Positions 1-6,981 of a DNA stretch of 7,026 nucleotides are shown here, in pieces. The DNA comes from Chloroflexota bacterium (GTDB taxonomy: Bacteria > Chloroflexota > UBA6077 > CF-72), in NCBI GenBank assembly GCA_019242065.1, contig JAFAWJ010000038.1, positions 1 through 7,026 on the forward strand, given 5' to 3'. The notes beneath the pieces are model-generated. The model ran no database searches, had not been told where the DNA came from, and saw only the letters and a list, made by a program, of their open reading frames with translations. Numbering within the stretch: the stretch's first letter is position 1; each line of letters opens with the position of its first letter. The translations under genes were made by a program, and so were the position numbers.

Positions 1-753
1 CGCCAGGTGCCGATGCGCGACCGTCACCTCGACGCGCTGCGCACCGTCGAAGAGCTGCGTGCGCTGGCTGACCTCGCGGTCACCGAAACCAGCGCCCATG
101 CCGCGCCGGCCGTGGCGCTCGTCGACGGGACCCTGCTGTTTTCGGTCCTCGAAGAGCGTCCGCGCGACTTTCTGCGCAATCGCTTCTACACCGATTTCGT
201 CGCCCAGCTCGAGCGGCTGCGACAGGCACGCGTGCCCGTCGCGGCCTATGCCAGCCGCTCGCGGGGCATCGACCTGGTGCACCTGTTCCGCGCCATGTGT
301 CGCGGCGTCCCGGCCGGCTGCGACATCTGCGCCGGCGCCCACGCCTGCGCCCTGCGCGGACTGAACGACGCGCAGCTACTGCGTCGCGGTCTCGACCGCT
401 GGGAGCGCACGGGTCTGTTCCGCGTCCGCTCCAACGTCCACGATCCGTACTACGTCCACCACCACGTGTACTTCTTCCTGTTGAACACCGGCGACGAGAT
501 CGCCCGCGTCGAAATCCCCGAGTGGGTCGCCCACGACCAGGCATTGCTTACCCTGCTGCAGGCGTGCCTGGTCGATCAGTGCACCAAGGGCTTCGGCTAT
601 CCGGCGGTGCTGGCCCGCGCCGACGACCGTGCCGTCATCTCGCTCGGCGACCGCGACGTCCTGGACACGCTCGTCCAGCAAGAGCTCGCGCGCCAGGGCG
701 TCGTCGCGCGGCCCTCGGCCAAACTGTCGCGGAAGCAGGTCCGCACAGTATGA
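1..753 (+). CDS. nurA: NurA family 5'-3' DNA end-processing nuclease, 5'-partial
   Basis: NurA is a dimeric, metal-dependent nuclease that docks on the HerA ring and degrades duplex DNA fed to it during end resection. Residues are numbered from the GTG at base 7. The hydrophobic strand ending in an Asp (VALVDGTLL, D40) resembles the internal acidic motif of NurA, and an upstream Glu pair (E16/E17) could be the partner acidic residue. YASRSRGIDLVHLFR (81-95) resembles the strand and helix that follow. GYPAVLARADDRAVI (197-211) matches the C-terminal GYP...A motif. The first catalytic Asp motif (DGS type), expected roughly 80-100 residues earlier, is absent. The frame is open to base 1 and the visible part is about 250 aa, against some 350-400 aa for the family, so I read this as the C-terminal two-thirds of a gene that begins outside the window. 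It overlaps the next gene by 4 nt (ATGA). Oddities: Asp at the position of the usual motif His, and a Cys cluster at 98, 105, 108 and 114. The assignment rests on motifs plus the herA neighbour. Confidence 0.82.
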   Translation, partial: RQVPMRDRHLDALRTVEELRALADLAVTETSAHAAPAVALVDGTLLFSVLEERPRDFLRNRFYTDFVAQLERLRQARVPVAAYASRSRGIDLVHLFRAMCRGVPAGCDICAGAHACALRGLNDAQLLRRGLDRWERTGLFRVRSNVHDPYYVHHHVYFFLLNTGDEIARVEIPEWVAHDQALLTLLQACLVDQCTKGFGYPAVLARADDRAVISLGDRDVLDTLVQQELARQGVVARPSAKLSRKQVRTV

Positions 754-1397
754 GCCTGAACGGTTTTGTCCACCCTCAGCCACCTGAGGCGGAGCCGGGG
801 CTCATCGGCGAGGTCGTCGAGGCGTCGACCACCGAGTTCCTGGCCCAGGCCCTCGAGCTCGACTGGGCCCCCCCGTTCGGCGCCCTGGTCGAAGTGGCCA
901 CGGACGAGGCGCTGACCGTCTACGGCGTCGTCGCCCACGTGCAGACGGCCGGCATCGACCCCGGCTCGCGCGCCATCCTGCGCGGGCATGGCGACGTGCG
1001 CGACGAGCGCATCTACGAAGAGAACCCTGATCTGCCGCTGGTGCTGCGCACCACGTTTCGCGCGCTGGTCGTCGGCTTCGGCGAACAGGGCGCCATCCAC
1101 CAGTTCCTGCCGCCGCGTCCACCGCGCCTGCACTATTCGGTCTTCACCTGCCCACCCCAGGGCATCCGTCGCTTCACCGCCCACGGGCTCGACTACCTCC
1201 AGGCCTTGCTGACTGCGCCTGAGGTGCCTGCCGACGAGCTGCTGGCCGCCAACCTGCGCTACACCGTCTCGCATCAGCCCGATCGCGATCAGTACCTGCA
1301 GGATGCCGGCCGCGAGCTGGCGCAGCTGCTACGTGCTGACTACGCGCGCTTGACCAGCATCCTGCGCCGCTGCCTGGCTCCCATCGAGGTCGCGTGA
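750..1397 (+). CDS. HAS-barrel-like accessory protein of the HerA-NurA operon (215 aa)
   Basis: I do not recognise an experimentally characterised homologue. The N-terminal part (about 17-65) has the pattern of a small beta-barrel. It begins GLIGEVVEASTTEF, which resembles the start of HAS-barrel domains at the N-terminus of HerA, and continues with short strands ending near VYGVVAHVQT. HAS barrels are named for HerA and ATP synthase and mediate subunit contacts. Residues 75-125 include a conserved-looking stretch (DERIYEENPDLPLVLR) and a Pro-rich turn (FLPPRPPRLHY). Residues 145-210 look alpha-helical and charged. There are no nuclease, NTPase, membrane or signal features. The ATG at 750 overlaps the nurA stop as ATGA, with a weak AGG about 10 nt upstream. 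The frame stays open upstream to base 297, but that part lies over nurA in another frame and has Arg/Pro-rich shadow composition, so I reject the longer start. Its place between nurA and herA suggests an adaptor or regulator of that complex, which is inference. Confidence 0.8.
   Translation: MSLNGFVHPQPPEAEPGLIGEVVEASTTEFLAQALELDWAPPFGALVEVATDEALTVYGVVAHVQTAGIDPGSRAILRGHGDVRDERIYEENPDLPLVLRTTFRALVVGFGEQGAIHQFLPPRPPRLHYSVFTCPPQGIRRFTAHGLDYLQALLTAPEVPADELLAANLRYTVSHQPDRDQYLQDAGRELAQLLRADYARLTSILRRCLAPIEVA
1386..1389 (+). promoter_or_regulatory. Ribosome binding site of herA
   Basis: A GAGG purine run lies 4 nt before the GTG at 1394. It supports this GTG, which overlaps the preceding stop as GTGA, as the herA start. 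The spacing is short, so coupling to translation of the upstream gene probably contributes as well. Confidence 0.4.
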
Positions 1398-3040
1398 CCG
1401 CCACCAGCCGCCTCGGGCTGCTCGTCGCCGGGTCGGTCGCCGAGGGCCTGACTGCCCGCCTGGATCCCGCCGTCGCGATCGAAGACGTCCGCCTGGGAAA
1501 GTTCGTCAAGATCGTCGGCCAGAAGTACGAGTACTTCTGCCTGGTGACCGACGTCCAGCTGGATTCCGCGAACGACGACGTGCTGCGCGATCCGCCGGGA
1601 GATCCGAGCAAGATCGACGTCTTCCTGCGCCAGGTGCTCAGCGGCACCACGACGTACGCGCTGGTCAAGCTCAAGCCCGAGCTGATGCTGGCCAATCTGG
1701 CCGCCGACGTCGTCTTCGAGGAAGCCGATCTCGCGCCACGACCGGCGCGCACCATCCCGCCGCATTTCTCCAACGTGTCGGAAGCGACCCAGGGCGACTT
1801 CGAGCGCGTCTTTGGTCGTGACGACGGCAAGAACCACTTCCAGATCGGCCAGCCCATCGACATGGACGTACCCGTGTGCCTGGACCTGCGCCGGTTCGTC
1901 GAGCGCTCGAATGGCATTTTTGGCAAGTCCGGCACCGGCAAGAGCTTTCTCACGCGCCTGATCCTGTGTGGCGTGATCAAGGCCGGCGCGGCGGTCAACC
2001 TGATCTTCGACATGCACTCCGAGTACGGCTGGAGTGCCAAAAACGAAGAGGGCACCGAGGTCAAGGGACTCTCGCAGTTGTTTGGCGGTCGGGTCGCGGT
2101 CTACACGCTGGACATGGAATCCTCGCGCGGCCGTGGTGTCAGGCCGGCGGGCGAGATCAAAATCGCGCTGCGCGAGCTCTCGGTGGCCGATATTGCGCTG
2201 CTCCAGGACGAGCTGCGCCTGCACCGCACCGCGGTCGAATCCGCAGCGCTGTGCGAGGACAAGCTCGGCGAGAACTGGGCGGCGCGCCTGCTCGACATGA
2301 ACGGCGAAGAGCTGACCGACTTCGCCAACGTGGAGGGTGGCAACCACGCCTCGCTCAGCGCCTTGCGCAGCAAGCTGCGGCTGATCGACCGCCTGCCGTT
2401 TGTGGAACGCTCGCTCGAACGTTCCACCCTTGACCAGGTCATCGCCCAGCTCGAGCGTGGTCAGCACGTGGTGCTGGAGTTCGGTCGCCAACGCAATCTG
2501 CTGGCCTACATCCTGGCCGCCAATGTCATCACCCGTCGGCTGCACGAGCTGTGGGTGAAAAAGACGGAGCGCTACTGGAACACCAAGGACGAAGCCGACC
2601 GGCCGCGGCCGCTGATGATCACCATCGAAGAGGCCCACAAATTTTTGAACTCAGAGGCCGCGCGGCAGACGACGTTCGGGACCATCGCCCGCGAGCTGCG
2701 CAAGTTCTACGTGACGCTGCTGGTGGTCGATCAGCGGCCGAGCGGCATCGACGCCGAAGTCCTGTCCCAGATCGGCACGCGCATCACGTGCCAGCTGAAC
2801 GACGAGCGCGATATCGACGCCATCTTCACCGGCGTCAGCGGCGGTCCGCACCTGCGCACGGTGCTATCGACGCTTGACTCGCGCGAGCAGGCGCTGGTGC
2901 TGGGTCACGCCGTGCCGATGCCGATGATGGTGCGGACGCGCAAGTACGACCCCGTCTTCTACGCCGCGGTCGGCGCCGAAGAGCCGACCGCCCTCGCCGC
3001 CCGCTCCCGCCGCTACGAGGAGATCTTCGGGGACGAATGA
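1394..3040 (+). CDS. herA: HerA-type hexameric DNA translocase/ATPase
   Basis: This is a 548-aa FtsK/HerA-superfamily ATPase, the usual length for HerA. It is predicted to form a cytoplasmic hexameric ring that pumps duplex DNA into NurA for end resection. An N-terminal HAS barrel (about 8-55) starts LGLLVAGSVAEGL. Walker A is GKSGTGKS at 177-184 (K183). It is followed by a strand with FDMHSEYG (205-212), the typical HerA sequence after the P-loop helix. A helical insertion covers about 260-355. Walker B is LMITIEEAHKFL (407-418), with the acidic pair E412/E413. The sensor and arginine-finger region is VVDQRPSGIDAEVLSQIGTR (444-463), followed by the NDERD segment (469-473) usual in HerA. The C-terminal segment with VLGHAVPMPMMVR fits the family's closing strand and the tail that braces the neighbouring subunit. 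All key ATPase motifs are intact. The GTG start overlaps the upstream stop by 4 nt, and the end overlaps sbcD as ATGA. The main alternative is the broader DUF87 ATPase label, which is the same fold. Confidence 0.95.
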   Translation: MTATSRLGLLVAGSVAEGLTARLDPAVAIEDVRLGKFVKIVGQKYEYFCLVTDVQLDSANDDVLRDPPGDPSKIDVFLRQVLSGTTTYALVKLKPELMLANLAADVVFEEADLAPRPARTIPPHFSNVSEATQGDFERVFGRDDGKNHFQIGQPIDMDVPVCLDLRRFVERSNGIFGKSGTGKSFLTRLILCGVIKAGAAVNLIFDMHSEYGWSAKNEEGTEVKGLSQLFGGRVAVYTLDMESSRGRGVRPAGEIKIALRELSVADIALLQDELRLHRTAVESAALCEDKLGENWAARLLDMNGEELTDFANVEGGNHASLSALRSKLRLIDRLPFVERSLERSTLDQVIAQLERGQHVVLEFGRQRNLLAYILAANVITRRLHELWVKKTERYWNTKDEADRPRPLMITIEEAHKFLNSEAARQTTFGTIARELRKFYVTLLVVDQRPSGIDAEVLSQIGTRITCQLNDERDIDAIFTGVSGGPHLRTVLSTLDSREQALVLGHAVPMPMMVRTRKYDPVFYAAVGAEEPTALAARSRRYEEIFGDE

Positions 3041-4323
3041 CCCGGACCCCGCTCCGCATTGCCCACATCGCCGACACGCACATCGGCATGGAAAACTACG
3101 GTCGCATCAACCCTGAGACGGGCCTCAATCAGCGACTCCACGACTTCCTCAACTCCCTGGATCAGGCCATCGACGCCGCGATCGCCGAGCACGTCGACCT
3201 CGCCGTTTTCGCCGGCGACGTCTACAAAACGCGCGACCCCACCCCCACTCACCAGCGCGAGTTCGCCCGTCGCATCCAGCGCCTGGCCGCCGCCGGCATT
3301 CAGATCATGCTGGTGGCCGGCAACCACGACGTGCCCATGTCGGCCGGCCGCGCCACCAGCGTTGACATCTTCCGCGCCCTGGAGATCCCTAGCGTCACCG
3401 TGGCGCGCAGCATCGGCACGTACGTCATCGACACGCGCGCAGCCGGCCCCGTCCAGGTGCTTGCCTTCCCGTGGGCCGTGCGCAGCGTGGTGCTGGCCCA
3501 ACCCGAATACAAGAACTGCACGATCGCCGAGTTGAACGAGGCGATGATCGATCTGACCCGTGCGCGGCTGCGCACCGAAGCCGAGGCGCTCGACCCCGAG
3601 CTGCCAGCCATCGTCGTCGGCCACGCGCACCTGTTCGGGGCCAGGATCGGTGCCGAACGCCTGCTGACCATGGGCAGCGACCCGATGTACGACCTGCAGA
3701 CCTTTGACCTGCCGTCGATTGACTACGTGGCGCTGGGTCACATTCACAAGCACCAGGTGCTGAACTACGCCGCGCCGCAGGTGGTCTATGCGGGCAGCAT
3801 CGATCGCGTGGACTTCGGCGAGCAGGACGAGGCCAAAGGCTGGGTGCTCGTCGAACTCTCTCCGACCGAAAAAGGACGCGCAGAGTTCGAGTTTCGGTCG
3901 GTCAAGGCGCGGCCGTTTCTGACGATCGAGGCGCGGGTCGAGTCCGAAAACGCGACGGAGGACGTGGTGCGCGCGATCGCCCGCCACGCCTCGGTGCTGG
4001 ACAACGCGGTGGTGCGGGTGCGCATCGACGTGCCGCCCGAGCGCGCCAGCGAGCTGCGCGACGACGACATTCGGGCGCAGCTGAAGTCTGCCTATTACGT
4101 GGCGCCGCTGGAGCGGACGAGCCAGCAGCGCCCTCGCGGCCGCTGGGGCGGCGCCGCGGCGGCCATTCAGCGGGCGGGCCCGCTCGAAGCGCTGTCACTG
4201 TATTTAGAACACCAGCGCGTCGAAGCCCCCCGCCGCGAAACCCTGCTCCGCTACGCCCGCGCGCTGATGGCCGACGCGTCCGAGATCGACCCTGAACAAG
4301 TCCCCAAGATCGAAGCCGTTTGA
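3037..4323 (+). CDS. sbcD: SbcD/Mre11 family DNA double-strand-break repair nuclease
   Basis: This 428-aa calcineurin-like metallophosphoesterase is the nuclease half of the SbcCD (Mre11-Rad50) complex, which opens hairpins and trims blocked or protein-bound DNA ends. All five phosphoesterase motifs that bind the two Mn ions are visible: D13-x-H15 (IADTHIG), G60-D61 (FAGDVY), GNHD at 95-98, GHAH at 195-198 and GHIH at 234-237. The catalytic His of the family is H97 in GNHD. YAGSIDRVDFGE (251-262) is the conserved strand that closes the catalytic domain. A capping domain follows (about 265-355), then a short basic/Gly/Ala-rich linker (about 361-377, RPRGRWGGAAAA), then amphipathic C-terminal helices (about 380-428) in the position of the Rad50-binding region. 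Length and motif spacing are normal. The ATG overlaps the herA stop (ATGA), with purine-rich GAGGAG and GGGGA just upstream. It is coupled downstream to sbcC by a TTGA overlap, which fits stoichiometric production of the two partners. Confidence 0.96.
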   Translation: MTRTPLRIAHIADTHIGMENYGRINPETGLNQRLHDFLNSLDQAIDAAIAEHVDLAVFAGDVYKTRDPTPTHQREFARRIQRLAAAGIQIMLVAGNHDVPMSAGRATSVDIFRALEIPSVTVARSIGTYVIDTRAAGPVQVLAFPWAVRSVVLAQPEYKNCTIAELNEAMIDLTRARLRTEAEALDPELPAIVVGHAHLFGARIGAERLLTMGSDPMYDLQTFDLPSIDYVALGHIHKHQVLNYAAPQVVYAGSIDRVDFGEQDEAKGWVLVELSPTEKGRAEFEFRSVKARPFLTIEARVESENATEDVVRAIARHASVLDNAVVRVRIDVPPERASELRDDDIRAQLKSAYYVAPLERTSQQRPRGRWGGAAAAIQRAGPLEALSLYLEHQRVEAPRRETLLRYARALMADASEIDPEQVPKIEAV

Positions 4324-6875
4324 TACCGATCGCGCTCAACCTCCGCAACTTCATGTCGTATACGGAGGTCCACGAACCCCTCCGCTTTGACGGCATTCAC
4401 GTCGCCGTCCTCACCGGCGACAACGGCCACGGCAAGTCCGCCCTCCTCGACGCCATTACCTGGGCCCTCTGGGGCCGCGCCCGCTCTCGCTCGGTCGACG
4501 AGCTGATCCACTCCGGCGCCGCCGACATGGAAGTCGAGTTCGAATTTGCCCTCGACGAGCACCAGTACCGGGTGATCCGCAAACGCCAGCGCCGCGGCCG
4601 CGGCGGCTACTCTGACCTCCAGTTCGCCATCCTGGCCGACGGCGGCTACCGCGCCCTCACCGAACGCTCCCTCGGCGAAACGGAGCGGCTGATCGAGCGT
4701 ACCCTGCGCATGAGCTACGAGACGTTCACCAACTCGAGCTTTATCCAGCAGGGCCGCGCCGACAGCTTCACTACCAACTCGCCCGCCGAACGCAAGCGCA
4801 TCCTGGCCGAAATCCTGGAGCTCGGCTACTACGACGAGCTCGAAGGTCGCGCCAAGGAACACTTCAAGACCTGCGAGTCGCAACTGCTCGACGAGCGCCG
4901 CCTGTCCCAGGACTGGGAAACCGAAATCGCCCGCAAACCGACGTACCAGGCCGAGCTGGACCGGCTGCGCGGCGAGCTGTCCACGCTGGAAGCTCACGTT
5001 ACCGACCTCGAACAACAGCTCATCCTGGCCCGCGAGCGGGTCGGGCAGCTGGACGGGCTGCAGCAGCAACTGGAGGAAACCCGCGCCCGCCTTGAGCGAT
5101 TCAGTGCCGAACGCACGCGCGCCAGCACCACGCTCGTCGAGCGGCAGACCCTGCGCCAGCAGGTGCAGGCCATCCTGGGCCGCGCCGCCGAGATCGACGC
5201 GGCCGCCGCCCAGCTCGACCGCGTGCGCGCCGATCTGGAGGCGATGACCCACAAGCAGCAGACGTTCCTGCCGCTGGAGCGTGCCCGCGAGTCCGCCATG
5301 CGCACGCTGGCGGCCGAACAGGCGCGGCTCGAAGGCGAGGTCGCCCAACGCGAAAAACGCCTGGTCGAGCTGCGTCAGGCCGCGGCGCAGCTGGCCGCGC
5401 TGCAAACCGAGCTGCGGCGCGCGCAGGCGCAGTCCAGCTCGCTGGCCCAGGTGGAAGCGCAACATACCGAGCTGCAGGGTGTGGTGGGCCGCGCACGCGA
5501 AGACGCGGCGGAGAAGCGGACCATCAACACCCAACTCAAAAAAGAGATGTTCGAGCTCCGCGGCCGACTGGACGAGCTCGACACCCAGTCGAGCTGTCCT
5601 ACCTGCAAACGCCCGATGGACGCCCGCCACAAACAAACCTTGCGCGCCGAGCTGGTGAGCCTCGGGACGCGGCTGCGCGACGAGTTCCGCACCAACGAAA
5701 GCGCCTGCCGCAGCCTGGACGAGACGATCACTCGCGACGAAGGCCTGCTCGGGCAGGCGGCTCGGGCACTTCAGGACCGTGAGGCCGTGCATCGGCGGCT
5801 GGCGCAGACTGAAACCCTGGTCGCCCAGGCCGAAGAAGCGCTCCGGCAGACTGCTGTTCTGGAGCGTGACCTTGCCGAACGCCGCCGTCTACTCACCGAC
5901 GCCGGCTTCGCCACCGAAGCCCGTCAAAAGCTGGCACAGCTCGAGCGTGAGATTGTCGCGCTGGCGTACGACGAACACGTGCATGGCCAGGTACGCTCGC
6001 GGGCCACCGCGCTGGCCGGTGCGGAACGCGAGCGGCAACTGCTCGAGCAGGCACGGCTCAGTGCCGAGCACCTGGATGCGCAGATCGCCGAGCTGCAAGC
6101 CTCTCTCGAACGCCTGACCGCCGAGTGCCACGCTGACGAAGAGCGGCTCGCCCGCTTGAGGGCCCGGGCTGCGGCGCTGGCTGGTGAGCGCGAACGGCTC
6201 GCCGAGCTTACCCAGCGCTCAACCGAGGCGCGGCGGGTGCGCGACGACACCCGCGATCAGTGCCTGTTCGCCCAGTCCAAACTCGACAACTGCGCGTTTC
6301 TGGAGCGCAAGCAGCGCGATAGCCTCGCGCGACAGGACGCCCTGCGGCGCGAGCAGAGCGTCTTCGGCGACCTGGCGTATGCCTTTGGGCGGCGTGGCGT
6401 GCAGGCCATGATCATCGAGACGGCGATTCCCGAGATTGAGGACGAAGCCAATCGCATCCTGGCGCGCATGACCGACGGGCGGATGCACGTCAAGTTCGAG
6501 ACGCAACGCGACGTGCGCTCGGGGATTGGCACGATCGAGACGCTGGACATCAAGATCGCCGACGAGCTTGGCACGCGCAGTTACGAGATGTTCAGCGGCG
6601 GCGAAGGCTTTCGCGTCAACTTCGCGATTCGCATTGCGTTGTCGCGCCTGCTGGCGCATCGGGCTGGCACGCGACTGCAGTTACTGGTCGTCGACGAAGG
6701 CTTTGGCTCGCAAGACCAGGAGGGCCGCGACCGCGTGGTCGAGGCGATCCAGGCGATTGAGACGGAGTTCGAGAAAATTCTGGTGATCACCCACCTGGAG
6801 GACCTCCGCGAGCGCTTCCCCGTGCGCATCGAGGTGACCAAGACCGCCGAAGGCTCGACCTACGCCGTGCGGTGA
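4320..6875 (+). CDS. sbcC: SbcC/Rad50 family SMC-like ATPase of the SbcCD complex
   Basis: This 851-aa ABC/SMC-type ATPase gates access of DNA to the SbcD nuclease and tethers DNA ends. The N-terminal lobe has the opening strand IALNLRNFMSY, Walker A GDNGHGKS (33-40, K39) and a Q-loop at SSFIQQGRADSF (139-150). Coiled coil covers about 180-425 and 430-670, rich in Leu, Glu and Arg heptads. The zinc-hook CPTC (C426, C429) sits at the midpoint of the chain. The C-terminal lobe has the ABC signature FSGGEGFR (758-765), Walker B LLVVDEGFGS (788-797, D792 and E793), a D-loop SQD (797-799) and the H-loop His in VITHLEDL (H825). Every catalytic element is intact. The start is TTG at 4320, which overlaps the sbcD stop as TTGA. 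The next in-frame ATG (4353) would remove the first beta-strand of the nucleotide-binding lobe, so TTG is preferred. No clear Shine-Dalgarno precedes it, which suggests translation by re-initiation after sbcD. The coiled coils are short compared with E. coli SbcC (about 1050 aa) but typical of shorter homologues. Confidence 0.96.
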   Translation: MIPIALNLRNFMSYTEVHEPLRFDGIHVAVLTGDNGHGKSALLDAITWALWGRARSRSVDELIHSGAADMEVEFEFALDEHQYRVIRKRQRRGRGGYSDLQFAILADGGYRALTERSLGETERLIERTLRMSYETFTNSSFIQQGRADSFTTNSPAERKRILAEILELGYYDELEGRAKEHFKTCESQLLDERRLSQDWETEIARKPTYQAELDRLRGELSTLEAHVTDLEQQLILARERVGQLDGLQQQLEETRARLERFSAERTRASTTLVERQTLRQQVQAILGRAAEIDAAAAQLDRVRADLEAMTHKQQTFLPLERARESAMRTLAAEQARLEGEVAQREKRLVELRQAAAQLAALQTELRRAQAQSSSLAQVEAQHTELQGVVGRAREDAAEKRTINTQLKKEMFELRGRLDELDTQSSCPTCKRPMDARHKQTLRAELVSLGTRLRDEFRTNESACRSLDETITRDEGLLGQAARALQDREAVHRRLAQTETLVAQAEEALRQTAVLERDLAERRRLLTDAGFATEARQKLAQLEREIVALAYDEHVHGQVRSRATALAGAERERQLLEQARLSAEHLDAQIAELQASLERLTAECHADEERLARLRARAAALAGERERLAELTQRSTEARRVRDDTRDQCLFAQSKLDNCAFLERKQRDSLARQDALRREQSVFGDLAYAFGRRGVQAMIIETAIPEIEDEANRILARMTDGRMHVKFETQRDVRSGIGTIETLDIKIADELGTRSYEMFSGGEGFRVNFAIRIALSRLLAHRAGTRLQLLVVDEGFGSQDQEGRDRVVEAIQAIETEFEKILVITHLEDLRERFPVRIEVTKTAEGSTYAVR

Positions 6876-6877
6876 CG

Positions 6878-6947
6878 GTCACGGCTCACGAGTCACGAGT
6901 CACGGGTCACGGGTCACGGGTCCCGGATCACGGGTCGCGGGCGACGG
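6878..6947 (+). repeat. Degenerate 7-bp tandem repeat, about ten units, consensus GTCACGG
   Basis: Starting 2 nt after the sbcC stop, ten consecutive heptamers can be read: GTCACGG, CTCACGA, GTCACGA, GTCACGG three times, GTCCCGG, ATCACGG, GTCGCGG and GCGACGG. The middle units are identical and the edges are diverged. It is non-coding and fills most of the gap between sbcC and the convergent gene. It resembles in kind the short tandemly repeated heptanucleotide elements described in some bacteria such as cyanobacteria, but I cannot assign it to a named family. Confidence 0.85.
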
Positions 6948-6981
6948 TGCGGCTTTGCTCGCGACTCGCGACTCGCGACTC
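6890..6981. terminator. Possible bidirectional stem-loop terminator between convergent genes
   Basis: Bases 6890-6908 can pair with 6963-6981 in a 19-position stem. I count two A-C mismatches and one G-U wobble when read as plus-strand RNA. The loop is 54 nt and itself contains a small hairpin (GTCG 6934-6937 with CGAC 6942-6945). The site sits between two convergent genes, where a shared transcription end is expected. There is no U-tract on either side, so intrinsic termination is uncertain. It could instead only stabilise transcript ends, or be a by-product of the repeats. Confidence 0.35.
6961..6981 (+). repeat. Three perfect 7-bp tandem repeats GCGACTC
   Basis: Three exact copies of GCGACTC are followed by an A that completes TCA, the reverse complement of the neighbouring gene's TGA stop. 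Read on the minus strand the unit is GAGTCGC, one base from the GAGTCAC phase of the plus-strand array at 6878-6947. The two arrays are therefore diverged copies of one heptamer in opposite orientation. Confidence 0.85.

Noticed and set aside
297..749. N-terminal extension of the HAS-barrel-like protein over nurA
   Set aside because: The extension is Arg/Pro-rich out-of-frame reading of nurA. The ATG at 750 in the ATGA overlap matches the pattern of every other junction.
1340..2638. A 432-aa open frame on the minus strand opposite herA
   Set aside because: It is the shadow of herA codons, has no family motif, and spans the herA Walker A region, which is clearly coding on the plus strand.
3013..3987. 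A 324-aa open frame on the minus strand opposite sbcD
   Set aside because: The plus strand carries all five phosphoesterase motifs. The antisense product has shadow composition and no motif.
4251..5792. A 513-aa open frame on the minus strand opposite sbcC
   Set aside because: It lies fully against a gene with all SbcC motifs. Long antisense frames are expected in G+C-rich coding DNA, and the translation has no recognisable domain.
6878..6981. CRISPR-like array after sbcC
   Set aside because: The units are 7 bp, contiguous and without spacers, so this is a simple tandem repeat.
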